From: Myxococcales bacterium
Lineage (GTDB): Bacteria > Myxococcota_A > Polyangia > Haliangiales > Haliangiaceae
Direction of reading: 5' to 3'
Assembly: GCA_028287115.1 (NCBI GenBank)
Contig: JAQBQF010000014.1
Location: 1-53,179, forward strand
Length of the DNA: 53,179 nt
The position numbers and the translations under genes were made by a program. The notes under the pieces were generated by a model. The model did not search any database and was not told where the DNA came from. It saw only the letters and a list, made by a program, of their open reading frames with translations. Shown one piece after another: positions 30,585-38,792 of the stretch; position 1 is the stretch's first letter, and the number at the start of each line of letters is the position of its first letter.

Positions 30585-31421
30585 ATGGCCACGCACCTGC
30601 CTGTAATCGGGGGACATGCGGAAGGGTTTGGAAAGACCCAACGCTCCGATGGGTGGTGGGTTGGTCCTGGAATCACCTTCGCCGTGTTCAGCACGTTCAT
30701 CGTGTACACGACGTGGGCCGCCCTCCAGGGCAACCACTACTACACCGACCCCTACCTCTCGCCCTTCTACTCACCGCTGATCTTTGTCGAGCCGAACTCG
30801 CTCGCGCACGGCGGTGCACCCGTCGATATGGCGTGGTTCGGGATGTGGCCATCGTGGTTCCCGCACCTGATCCCGGCATCCCCCGCGATCCTGATCCTCG
30901 TGTTCCCGGGCGCGTTCCGGTTCACCTGTTACTACTACCGCAAGGCGTACTACCGGTCCTTCGCCGGATCACCGCCGGCGTGTGCGGTCGGTCCGCTCAC
31001 GATCAAGCGCAAGTACAAGGGCGAGACGTCGCTGCTGCTGTTCCAGAACCTGCATCGCTACGCGATGTACTTCGCGCTCGTGTTCATCGTGCTGCTCGGC
31101 AAGGACGCGTTCGAATCGTTCTTCAGAGACGGGCAGCCCGGCATCGGCGTCGGCAGTCTGATCATGACGATCAACGTCGTCTTGATCGCGAGCTACACGT
31201 TCGGCTGTCACTCGTTCCGTCACTTGATCGGCGGTCGCAAGGACTGCATGTCTCACTGTGGCAAGGAGACGATCGCGCTGGGCTCGTTCAAGCAAGCCAC
31301 CTGGTTCAACTCGCGCCACATGCAGTTCGCATGGATGAGCCTCATCTGGGTGATGGTCACCGACCTCTACATCCGCCTGTGCTCCATGGGCGTCATCCAC
31401 GACTTCAACACCTGGAGCTGA
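30585..31421 (+). CDS. sdhC: succinate dehydrogenase/fumarate reductase cytochrome b subunit
   Basis: The protein has 278 residues from ATG 30585; the longer frame to 30348 is not coding. Five hydrophobic helices are visible: FAVFSTFIVYTTWAAL, IPASPAILILVFPGAF, YAMYFALVFIVLLG, LIMTINVVLIASYTFG and MQFAWMSLIWVMVTDLYI. Histidines suited to heme b ligation occur in NLHRYAMY, GCHSFRHL and SRHMQFAW. One five-helix anchor carrying two hemes is the arrangement of the single-anchor SDH/FRD classes. The sequence style (YTDPYLSPFYSPL) resembles the actinobacterial/deltaproteobacterial Sdh1-type enzyme rather than the E. coli SdhCD pair. It is the first gene of sdhCAB; sdhA starts 1 nt after its stop. 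Confidence 0.92.
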   Translation: MATHLPVIGGHAEGFGKTQRSDGWWVGPGITFAVFSTFIVYTTWAALQGNHYYTDPYLSPFYSPLIFVEPNSLAHGGAPVDMAWFGMWPSWFPHLIPASPAILILVFPGAFRFTCYYYRKAYYRSFAGSPPACAVGPLTIKRKYKGETSLLLFQNLHRYAMYFALVFIVLLGKDAFESFFRDGQPGIGVGSLIMTINVVLIASYTFGCHSFRHLIGGRKDCMSHCGKETIALGSFKQATWFNSRHMQFAWMSLIWVMVTDLYIRLCSMGVIHDFNTWS

Positions 31422-31422
31422 C

Positions 31423-33270
31423 ATGGCCCTCGACGCATCCGAAATTCAAACGATCGATCACGACGTGCTCGTCATCGGTGCCGGTGGCGCCGGACTGCGC
31501 GCCGCGATCGAGTGCAGCGCGCAGAAACTGTCGACCGGTGTGATCTCGAAGAGCCTCCTCGGCAAGGCGCACACGGTGATGGCCGAAGGCGGCATGGCCG
31601 CCGCGATGGGCAACGTCGATCCGCGCGACAACTGGAAGATCCACTTCCGCGACACGATGCGCGGCGGCAAGTTCCTCAACGTCTGGCGGATGGCCGAGCT
31701 GCACGCGAAGCAAGCGCCCGACCGCGTCCGCGAGCTCGAGGAATGGGGCGCGGTCTTCGATCGCACGAAAGACGGCCTGATCAGCCAGCGCAACTTCGGC
31801 GGTCATCGCTATCCGCGACTCGCGCACGTCGGTGATCGCACCGGCCTCGAGCTGATCCGTTCGCTGCAAGATCACGGTGTTCATCAGGGCATCGACTTCC
31901 ACATGGAGTGCACGGCGCTCGAGCTGCTGAAGGACGGCGATCGGATCGCAGGTGTCCTCGGCTATTGGCGCGAGACCGGACGATTCGTCGTGTTCCGTTG
32001 CAAGGCCGCGATCCTCGCGACCGGTGGCGGTGGCAAGGCGTGGAAGGTCACGTCGAACTCGTGGGAGTACACGGGCGACGGCCTCGCGATGGCTTACGAA
32101 GCAGGCGCCGAGCTGATGGACATGGAGTTCACGCAGTTCCACCCGACCGGCATGGTGTGGCCGCCCTCGGTGCGTGGAACGCTCGTGACCGAAGGCGTGC
32201 GCGGCGATGGCGGCATCCTGAAGAACAGTAAGGGTGAGCGCTTCATGTTCAATTACATTCCCGAGAAGTTTGCGGCCGAGACCGCAAACACCGTCGAGGA
32301 AGCGCAGAAGTGGCTCGACGGCGACAAGAACGCGCGCCGCCCACCCGAGCTGCTCACGCGTGACGAAGTCGCGCGCTCGATCAACGCGGAGGTCAAGGCC
32401 GGTCGCGGCTCGCCGCACGGCGGCGTGTTCCTCGACATCGCGTCGCGGCGGCCCGCCGATTTCATCAAGCGCAAGCTGCCTTCGATGTATCACCAGTTCA
32501 AGGAGCTGGCGGAAGTCGACATCACCGCGGAGCCGATGGAAGTCGGTCCGACCCTCCACTACTTCATGGGCGGCGTTCGCGTCGATGCCGACTCGCAGAT
32601 GTCGACCGTGCCGGGTTTGTTCGCGGTCGGCGAGTGCGGCGCGGGACTCCACGGCGCGAACCGGCTCGGCGGCAACTCGCTGTCGGATCTGCTCGTGTTC
32701 GGCAGGCTGGCAGGCATTGGCTCGGCCGAGTACATCCGCGGCCTCTCGGCCACTCCGAAGGCCGGCGACGATCAGATCCTCTCCGGCGTGCGGCGTGCGA
32801 CCGAGATCCTGAAGCGGGATTCCGGAACCAATCCGTACGTGCTCCACGACAAGCTGACCGAATCGATGCAGGCGAACGTCGGCATCATCCGCGTCAAGGA
32901 AGAGCTCGAGAAGGCGCTCGAAGATCTCGAAGGCTTCAAGAAGGAAGCCGAGACGCTGAAGGCGCCGGGCGCGAGTCAGTACAACCCCGGCTGGCACGAG
33001 GCGCTGTCGATGAAGTCGCTCCTGATCACCTCCGAGGTCGTCACGCGCGCGGCGATGATGCGCGAAGAGAGCCGCGGCGCTCACACGCGCAACGACTTCC
33101 CGGGCGAGCGGGAGGAGTGGGTGCAATACAACGTGATCGTCAAGAAGGGCTCCGCGGGCCAGGTGGAAGTCGAGAAGCGCAAGCGTCCCGATCCGCCGCC
33201 TCACCTCAAAGAAATCGCGTACGCGAAGATCGAGGATCTCGAGTCCGGCAAGATCGGCGGTGACGCGTGA
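31423..33270 (+). CDS. sdhA: succinate dehydrogenase/fumarate reductase flavoprotein subunit
   Basis: The protein has 615 residues. It oxidises succinate to fumarate (or the reverse) with covalently bound FAD. It shows the dinucleotide fold VIGAGGAGLRAA (19-28) and the covalent-flavin region KAHTVMAEGGMAAAMG with His50 as the likely attachment site. Substrate/active-site motifs are HPTGMVWP and LVTEGVRGDGGIL, and GECGAGLHGANRLGGNSL is also present. The ATG is 1 nt after sdhC, and the stop overlaps the sdhB GTG by 4 nt. The enzyme sits on the cytoplasmic side and feeds electrons to SdhB and then to the quinone/heme anchor. Confidence 0.96.
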   Translation: MALDASEIQTIDHDVLVIGAGGAGLRAAIECSAQKLSTGVISKSLLGKAHTVMAEGGMAAAMGNVDPRDNWKIHFRDTMRGGKFLNVWRMAELHAKQAPDRVRELEEWGAVFDRTKDGLISQRNFGGHRYPRLAHVGDRTGLELIRSLQDHGVHQGIDFHMECTALELLKDGDRIAGVLGYWRETGRFVVFRCKAAILATGGGGKAWKVTSNSWEYTGDGLAMAYEAGAELMDMEFTQFHPTGMVWPPSVRGTLVTEGVRGDGGILKNSKGERFMFNYIPEKFAAETANTVEEAQKWLDGDKNARRPPELLTRDEVARSINAEVKAGRGSPHGGVFLDIASRRPADFIKRKLPSMYHQFKELAEVDITAEPMEVGPTLHYFMGGVRVDADSQMSTVPGLFAVGECGAGLHGANRLGGNSLSDLLVFGRLAGIGSAEYIRGLSATPKAGDDQILSGVRRATEILKRDSGTNPYVLHDKLTESMQANVGIIRVKEELEKALEDLEGFKKEAETLKAPGASQYNPGWHEALSMKSLLITSEVVTRAAMMREESRGAHTRNDFPGEREEWVQYNVIVKKGSAGQVEVEKRKRPDPPPHLKEIAYAKIEDLESGKIGGDA

Positions 33271-34055
33271 GCAAGCGCCAATTCAAGGTCTGGCGTGGCG
33301 ACGCGCAGGGCGGCGAGTTCAAGTCGTTCGAAGTCGAGATCGATCAGGGCATGGTCGTCCTCGACGCGCTCCACCGGATCCAGGCGAGTGATGCCAACGA
33401 TCTCGCGCTGCGCTGGAACTGCAAGGCCGGCAAGTGCGGCAGCTGCTCGATGGAGATCAACGGCAAGCCGAAGCTGTCGTGCATGACCCGCATGAACAGC
33501 TTCGGACCCGACGAGACGATCACGTGTCAGCCGCTCAAGACCTTCCCGGTGATCAAGGACCTCGTCACCGACGTGTCGTGGAACTACGAGCAGAACAAGC
33601 GGATCAAGCCGTTCAAGCCGCGCCCTCGCGAGAAGGACGGCACGCATCGGATGTACCAAGAGGACGTCGATCGCGTGCAGGAGTTCCGCAAGTGCATCGA
33701 GTGCTACTTGTGCCAGGACACGTGTCACGTGCTGCGCGATCGCGACGGCAAGGAAAAGTTTGTCGGGCCGCGCTTCATGATCCGGCTGGCGAGCCTCGAG
33801 ATGCATCCGCTCGACGACGAGGATCGGATCCCCGAGATCAAGAAAGAGTACGGCTCGGGCATGTGCAACATCACGCGATGCTGCACGGAGGTCTGTCCGG
33901 AGCACATCAACATCACGGACAACGGGATCATCCCGCTGAAAGAGCGCGTCGTCGATCGTTATTACGATCCGGTCATGATGCTCGGTCGCAAGCTGTTCGG
34001 GATTCGCCGTCGCACGAAGACGCGCGCCGAAGAAGCCAAGAAGTCCGACAGCTGA
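33267..34055 (+). CDS. sdhB: succinate dehydrogenase/fumarate reductase iron-sulfur subunit
   Basis: The protein has 262 residues. The GTG start at 33267 overlaps the sdhA stop (GTGA). All cluster ligands are present. The [2Fe-2S] cluster uses Cys52, 57, 60 and 72 (NCKAGKCGSCSMEINGKPKL, then SC). The [4Fe-4S] cluster uses Cys143, 146, 149 and 210. The [3Fe-4S] cluster uses Cys153, 200 and 206 (CIECYLCQDTC and MCNITRCCTEVCPEH). The spacing is that of a functional SdhB/FrdB. The last ~30 residues are basic (GIRRRTKTRAEEAKK). It is the last of the three sdh genes. The next clear gene is a small anchored protein ~250 bp on. Confidence 0.96.
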   Translation: MSKRQFKVWRGDAQGGEFKSFEVEIDQGMVVLDALHRIQASDANDLALRWNCKAGKCGSCSMEINGKPKLSCMTRMNSFGPDETITCQPLKTFPVIKDLVTDVSWNYEQNKRIKPFKPRPREKDGTHRMYQEDVDRVQEFRKCIECYLCQDTCHVLRDRDGKEKFVGPRFMIRLASLEMHPLDDEDRIPEIKKEYGSGMCNITRCCTEVCPEHINITDNGIIPLKERVVDRYYDPVMMLGRKLFGIRRRTKTRAEEAKKSDS

Positions 34056-34230
34056 TCAGAACGCAGCCGGATCGGCGGCGATGCCGTCGCATTCACAGAT
34101 CCGTGCGATGTTGCCGCTGCAGCTCGAGTCGACGAATGTTCCCGCGACTGGATCCCAGACGACGCGCCAGTTGGCGAGACGCCTCCATGTAGGTGCCGGT
34201 CATCGCGTACTCGTCATGCACAAGAGTGCA
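34056..34230 (-). pseudogene. possible frameshifted C-terminal gene remnant
   Basis: On the minus strand, one frame reads VELPVIMWVEMYRVCTLVHD and continues to MEASRQLA. A frame shifted by one then reads ANWRVVWDPVAGTFVDSS, CSGNIARICECDGI and AADPAAF, ending in TGA at 34056-34058. The two halves together look like the end of a Cys-containing protein broken by a frameshift near 34165. No intact start is seen upstream. It may be decay debris or chance. This stretch is most of the 256-base gap between sdhB and the next gene. Confidence 0.25.
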
Positions 34231-34311
34231 GACGCGGTACATCTCGACCCACATGATGACGGGCAGTTCGACCGCCGATCCCCAGGAACACGGGTTGCAC
34301 CTATCGCTCGC

Positions 34312-34905
34312 ATGCTAGGGCCCACGCTGCCGCTCCTCCTGGTCGCCGTGCCGTTCGTGGTCGCGCTTGTGGTCGTACTCGCGGCGGTTGCCCAGCTCGT
34401 GATTCGCCCGGCCGGTCCCGCCAACGTTCGAGCTGCTCGCGTCAACGAGCAACCTGCGCGCGCCAACGTTCAACCCGTCAACGTCCAAGCGGCCCCCGTC
34501 AACGAGCAACCTGCGCGGGCCAACGTTCAACCTGCTCGCGCGCCGGTCGTACCCGTGCAGGTCCCAGCGCCGCGCGCTCCCTCTGTCGGCGATCTCGAGG
34601 TCGACTCGTTATTGGACGCGCTCAAGACGGCGCCACCGGTCGACGCGTTCCCTCTCGAGCGCACGGTCGAGGCGCAGCAGATCGGTGAGGTCGTCGCCGA
34701 CGACACTCGCATGACAAAGCCGGTCGCAGCCCTCCCGCTGCATCGCCACTCGACGAAGCGCGATCGGGCTCTGGCGACAGGAAGCGTTCGCACTCCGGTC
34801 CTCGCGACGAACGAGTTCGCGGAAGAGCCCACGACGAACGTGTTTTCCCACAGCAGTCTCGACAACGACGTCGAGGCGGCTTTCGCGAATTTCGAGCGCT
34901 CGTAG
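34312..34905 (+). CDS. single-helix anchored protein with Asn-Val-Gln-Pro repeats
   Basis: The protein has 197 residues from ATG at 34312. The frame is open from 34081, but only this start puts the hydrophobic helix (LPLLLVAVPFVVALVVVLAA) at the N-terminus. After the helix come repeats ARVNEQPARANVQPVNVQAA and PVNEQPARANVQPARAP, then a moderately acidic region ending VEAAFANFERS. I recognise no family. It lies between sdhB and the cytochrome operon on the same strand and could be part of either transcript. The second half resembles a disordered periplasmic tail. Its function is unknown. Confidence 0.6.
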   Translation: MLGPTLPLLLVAVPFVVALVVVLAAVAQLVIRPAGPANVRAARVNEQPARANVQPVNVQAAPVNEQPARANVQPARAPVVPVQVPAPRAPSVGDLEVDSLLDALKTAPPVDAFPLERTVEAQQIGEVVADDTRMTKPVAALPLHRHSTKRDRALATGSVRTPVLATNEFAEEPTTNVFSHSSLDNDVEAAFANFERS

Positions 34906-34942
34906 CTCCTGAGACATATTCTGAGTTAGGGTGTCCCCGAAA

Positions 34943-34972
34943 CGATTCGCCGGGGGGCGAGTCGCCGAATCG
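34943..34972 (+). terminator. possible intrinsic terminator before the cytochrome operon
   Basis: CGATTCG (34943-34949) and CGAATCG (34966-34972) form a 7-bp stem around a GC-rich loop, followed by CTTTCTTCG. The T-run is weak, so termination would be partial at best. It separates the sdh-side genes from the operon starting at 34992. Confidence 0.35.
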
Positions 34973-34991
34973 CTTTCTTCGAAGAGCCTCG

Positions 34992-35840
34992 ATGGTCGTA
35001 ACTGCTCGCAGACGTGTCTCGTTCTTGACCGCGTTCCTCGCGTTGATCCTCATCGCGATCACGGTGGGGCTCGCGTATCGCGGCTGGGGCTTCTACCAGC
35101 TTTCCGTCGAGGATCGGGTCGAGCATCCGGACTTCCGCGAGCTGCGGCCGAGCGGCCTCTTCGGCAACGGCTACGGCTGGGTCGCCGCGATGCTGATCAT
35201 CTTGAACCTGTCGTATCTGATCCGTCGCCGGTTCGGCGGATCGCGGCACGGGTCGATGAGGGTCTGGCTCGATCTCCACGTGTTCACCGGGCTGGTCGCC
35301 GCATCGCTCGTCTCGTTCCATTCGGCGTTTCAGCTGCGGACCCCGGTCGCGACGCTCAGCACCGCTAGCCTCGGCGTCGTCGTGCTCACGGGATTGATCG
35401 GCCGCTTCCTGTACGCCCTCGCACCGGCGAACGGCCGCGAGCGCATGAAGGCCGCGCTCGACGAGATCGAGCGCGAGCTGCCGGGTCAGCGAGTCGCACT
35501 CGCGGAGGCGATCGCGGCGCGGCCCGGTCCTACGCTCGCGGCAAACGCGTCACTCCTGCGGAGTCTCTGGGCGATTCCGGCCTGGCGTCGCGCGGGCCGT
35601 GGCCGCAGGGAAGTCCTCGAGATGCTGCTGCCGAAGCGATCCGCGATGTCGAAGTCGCTGCGCCGTACCACGAGCGAGCTGTTCGTCGCTGCCGCCGTCG
35701 ATGCACGCGCGTCGGGGGTTTCGGCGCTGCTGCGATCATGGCGCGGTCTTCACCGATTCTTCGCGCTGCTCATGCTCGCGGCCGTGCTGCTGCACGCCGG
35801 CGTCGCCTGGCACTACGGCTATCGCTGGATCTTCACATGA
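34992..35840 (+). CDS. predicted di-heme cytochrome b integral membrane protein
   Basis: The protein has 282 residues with about five hydrophobic helices: FLTAFLALILIAITVGLAY, YGWVAAMLIILNLSYLI, LHVFTGLVAASLVSFHSAF, GVVVLTGLIGRFLYAL and FFALLMLAAVLLHAGVAWHY. His96/His110 lie in helix 3 and His254/His268 in the last helix. Each pair is 14 residues apart, the spacing by which bc1/b6-type cytochrome b ligates two stacked hemes between two helices. A cytoplasmic loop of ~100 basic residues separates helices 4 and 5. I infer a quinol-oxidising or transmembrane electron carrier feeding the periplasmic multi-heme proteins. Its stop overlaps the next start (ATGA). Confidence 0.75.
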   Translation: MVVTARRRVSFLTAFLALILIAITVGLAYRGWGFYQLSVEDRVEHPDFRELRPSGLFGNGYGWVAAMLIILNLSYLIRRRFGGSRHGSMRVWLDLHVFTGLVAASLVSFHSAFQLRTPVATLSTASLGVVVLTGLIGRFLYALAPANGRERMKAALDEIERELPGQRVALAEAIAARPGPTLAANASLLRSLWAIPAWRRAGRGRREVLEMLLPKRSAMSKSLRRTTSELFVAAAVDARASGVSALLRSWRGLHRFFALLMLAAVLLHAGVAWHYGYRWIFT

Positions 35841-37642
35841 AGGCTTGGCTCGTCATCGTCGCGCTCGTCGTGATGCCACGCGTCGCGGCCGCACAATTGC
35901 TGTCGCCCGGGCCGCTCGTGCAAGGACATGCGGGTATCGACAACGATAACGACTGCAGCAAGTGCCACGAGTCGGGCAAGCAAGTCGTGCCGCGGCTGTG
36001 CCTCGATTGTCACAAGGATCTGTCGAGCGAGCTCGGCGCGGGTCGGGGGCTGCACGGCATGCAGTACAAGGGCAAGCCGTGCGAGGAGTGTCACGTCGAG
36101 CACGTCGGCCGCAACGCGAAGCTGATCCGCTGGCCGGGCGGCGCGATGGAGAAGCTCGATCACAAGCTCACGGGCTACGTGCTCGACGGCAGCCATGTGT
36201 CGGTCACGTGCCTCAAGTGCCACACGAAGACCTCTCCCGGCGGCAAGTCGCAATTCGTCGGCACACCGAACGCGTGCGCGAGCTGCCATAAAGATCCGCA
36301 CGCCGGAAAGTTCACCGCGGATTGCAAGAAGTGCCACGGCGTGACGCAGTGGCAAGCATTCGAGCGCAAGGCGTTCGATCACGCGCTCGCGAAGTTTCCG
36401 CTGACCGGCAAGCACGCCGACGTGCAGTGCGAGAAGTGCCACCTCGGAACGCCACCGAAGTGGAAGCCCGTCGAATCCGGCACGTGCGAGGCGTGTCATC
36501 AGGATCCGCACAAAGGCCAGTTCCGTCCCAAGCCGTGCACCGGGTGTCACGACACCAAGAGCTGGGAGGGCGCGACCGAGGCGGTGCGCTCGAACCATCC
36601 CAAGCTGTCGCTCGCGAACGGCCACTTCAAGGTCGATTGCAAGACGTGTCACGATCGCGGCAACGACAAGCCACCTTCGAAGGGCAGCACGTGCGAGAGC
36701 TGCCACAAGCCGGTCCACCTCGCGAGGTTCGGCAACGACTGCAAGTCGTGTCACGCATCGATCAAGTGGACCGGGCTTCCCGAGTCGGTCGGCCGCGATC
36801 ACCACGGGGCCACCCGCTACCCGCTCGCCGGTAAGCATGGATCCGTCGATTGCGAAGGCTGTCATCCGAAATCCAAGCCGAGCGCACAGCGGTGGAAGAA
36901 CCTCAAGTTCAGCGCGTGCGCGACCTGCCACGCCGACCCGCACAAGGGTGAGTTCACGGCGAAGAGCAGCGGAGAATGCGCGCAGTGTCACTCGGTCGCC
37001 GGGTTCTCGCCGACGACGTTCGGCATCGCGCAGCACGCGACGACCAAGTTCGCGCTCGACGGCAAGCATGACGCCACGCCGTGTAGCGGATGTCACCCAG
37101 GGGCGCGGCCACGCGTCAGCTTTCTCGTCGGCAAGCAGCAATGCGCCGACTGCCACGCAAACCCGCACGGCGAGCAGTTCGCGAAGGAGATGACACAAGG
37201 TGGCTGCGCGCATTGCCACGCGACCCTCGATTGGCATCAGGCGAAGATCGACCACTCGACGTGGCCGCTCACGGGTGTGCACGCGCGAACGGCATGCGCC
37301 GCGTGTCACGGTGAACAGAAGAAGGGCGCCGAGCCCGCCGCGTATCGTGGGGTGCCGCGCAATTGCGAAGGCTGTCACGACGATATCCACGCGGGCCAGT
37401 TCCGTCAGACTCAGCCCGCGAAGGACTGCAAGACTTGCCACGATCCGGAGAGCTTCGAGATCGCGACCAAGTTCGATCATTCGAAGACGCGGTATCCGCT
37501 CGAGGGCAAGCACACCGCGCTCGCATGCGCGAAGTGCCACATGACGGAGACGTTGCGAAACGGCACGACCTCGGTGCGATGGCGGTTGGGCTACATCCAG
37601 TGCAAAGACTGCCACGCGAACCCGCATGGAGAGGGCCGATGA
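35837..37642 (+). CDS. 23-heme periplasmic c-type cytochrome
   Basis: The protein has 601 residues from ATG 35837, overlapping the upstream stop by 4 nt. The signal peptide is MKAWLVIVALVVMPRVAAA. I count 23 CxxCH motifs, beginning with CSKCH, CLDCH and CEECH and ending with CAKCH and CKDCH. No lipobox or membrane helix follows, so it is soluble in the periplasm or passed on. A repeated module recurs six times: (F/L)DH, then x(Y/F)PLxGKH, then CxxCH. Examples are FDHALAKFPLTGKH and FDHSKTRYPLEGKH. The DH and KH histidines probably serve as distal heme ligands. At about one heme per 26 residues it is a molecular wire. It is longer than typical periplasmic MtrA-like decahemes. Confidence 0.93.
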   Translation: MKAWLVIVALVVMPRVAAAQLLSPGPLVQGHAGIDNDNDCSKCHESGKQVVPRLCLDCHKDLSSELGAGRGLHGMQYKGKPCEECHVEHVGRNAKLIRWPGGAMEKLDHKLTGYVLDGSHVSVTCLKCHTKTSPGGKSQFVGTPNACASCHKDPHAGKFTADCKKCHGVTQWQAFERKAFDHALAKFPLTGKHADVQCEKCHLGTPPKWKPVESGTCEACHQDPHKGQFRPKPCTGCHDTKSWEGATEAVRSNHPKLSLANGHFKVDCKTCHDRGNDKPPSKGSTCESCHKPVHLARFGNDCKSCHASIKWTGLPESVGRDHHGATRYPLAGKHGSVDCEGCHPKSKPSAQRWKNLKFSACATCHADPHKGEFTAKSSGECAQCHSVAGFSPTTFGIAQHATTKFALDGKHDATPCSGCHPGARPRVSFLVGKQQCADCHANPHGEQFAKEMTQGGCAHCHATLDWHQAKIDHSTWPLTGVHARTACAACHGEQKKGAEPAAYRGVPRNCEGCHDDIHAGQFRQTQPAKDCKTCHDPESFEIATKFDHSKTRYPLEGKHTALACAKCHMTETLRNGTTSVRWRLGYIQCKDCHANPHGEGR

Positions 37643-38742
37643 GAGCGCGCCTCCACATCTGGCTCGTGCTCGCGATCATGTTCGGCACCGCGAGTGCCGA
37701 CCCGAAGTCGCCGGCGAAGGCGCCCGCGAAACACCATCACAGCAAGGCCAAGCCGAAACCGAAACCCGCACCGGTGCCCGCGCCAACACCGCCGCCAGCG
37801 CCGGCGCCCGTGCCCGACCCGCCTGCCGCGACGCCCGCTCCGGCACCGGAGCCGGTTCCCGCAGATTCGCCGTCGAGCGCGCCTGCGTCCAATGCGCCAG
37901 GTGCGGCGCTGCCCGCGCGCGAGCCGCCGCCTCTCGCCCCGAGGCTCGCGATGCGCCCGCGGACGCCGGCGCACGAGGGTTTCGTCGGTGACATGGACTG
38001 CTCCGCCTGCCACAACGCCGACGGCTGGAAGCTCGCGGCCGGCGCCGGCGCGAGCGGCTTCGATCACGATCGCACGGGGTTTCCGTTGCGTGGCTCGCAC
38101 GTACAGACGCAATGCAGCGGCTGTCATACGGGCACGGCCGTGCCGGCGACGAACTGTGAAGGGTGCCACCGAGATCCGCACGCAGGTCGCAATAACGGCA
38201 CGTGCGCGGAGTGCCACACCGCGACGGCATGGTCGGACACCCGCACGCTCGATCAACATCGCAATACGCGGATGCCTCTCACCGGCCGGCACGCGACGAT
38301 CGACTGCAGCGCATGTCACAAGCGCAACGACGAACGCCGGTGGAGTGGCGTTCCCGCCGACTGCTACTCGTGTCACAAGGCGCAGTACCACGACGCGACC
38401 GTGCACCCGACCCACGACGGCGCCGGCGGCCAGCCGGCGTTCTCGCGCGACTGCGGCCTTTGTCATCGCACGATCTCGTGGTCGCCCGCGGTCGCGGATC
38501 CGACCGCGCTCGCACGTACCGCGATCGCCCGCACCGGCGAGCACGACGCGTTCTTCGTGCTGACGAGCGGCAGCCACCGGACCGCGGAGTGCAGCGCGTG
38601 CCACGCAGATCCGCGGCGCACCAAGCTCGTGCGCTGCGATGGCTGTCATCAGGACACCGCCGTGCGCGCGCAGCATCGCGAGCCGGTCGGCAGAGGCGCG
38701 GTCGCATGCTTGCGTTGCCACCCGCGAGGAGCCGCGCGATGA
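37639..38742 (+). CDS. 10-heme c-type cytochrome with Pro-rich spacer
   Basis: The protein has 367 residues from ATG 37639 (ATGA overlap). The signal peptide MRARLHIWLVLAIMFGTASA is followed by a Lys/His patch and a ~75-residue Pro/Ala linker (PVPAPTPPPAPAPVPDPP and similar). The rest carries ten CxxCH motifs (CSACH, CSGCH, CEGCH, CAECH, CSACH, CYSCH, CGLCH, CSACH, CDGCH, CLRCH). The same FDHDRTGFPLRGSH-type module as the 23-heme protein appears, so the two are related. The flexible spacer suggests that the heme domain must reach between partners, for example across the periplasm to the barrel. Confidence 0.92.
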   Translation: MRARLHIWLVLAIMFGTASADPKSPAKAPAKHHHSKAKPKPKPAPVPAPTPPPAPAPVPDPPAATPAPAPEPVPADSPSSAPASNAPGAALPAREPPPLAPRLAMRPRTPAHEGFVGDMDCSACHNADGWKLAAGAGASGFDHDRTGFPLRGSHVQTQCSGCHTGTAVPATNCEGCHRDPHAGRNNGTCAECHTATAWSDTRTLDQHRNTRMPLTGRHATIDCSACHKRNDERRWSGVPADCYSCHKAQYHDATVHPTHDGAGGQPAFSRDCGLCHRTISWSPAVADPTALARTAIARTGEHDAFFVLTSGSHRTAECSACHADPRRTKLVRCDGCHQDTAVRAQHREPVGRGAVACLRCHPRGAAR

Positions 38743-38792
38743 CGCCGCGAGATCCCCGGAGGCGGATGACGCCGCGGAATTTCCGCGGTGGG
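38739..38792 (+). repeat. 27-bp tandem duplication carrying two start codons
   Basis: ATGACGCCGCGAGATCCCCG (copy 1 starts at 38739) and ATGACGCCGCGGAATTTCCG (copy 2 starts at 38766) are adjacent 27-bp units, each beginning with ATG in the same frame. A third ATG follows at 38793. GGAGG at 38758-38762 serves the second ATG. The result is three in-frame starts ahead of one signal peptide. Confidence 0.8.

Noticed and set aside
34081..34311. N-terminal extension of the anchored protein starting at 34081
   Set aside because: Residues before 34312 lack a signal or helix and overlap the putative minus-strand remnant; the ATG at 34312 puts the helix at the N-terminus.
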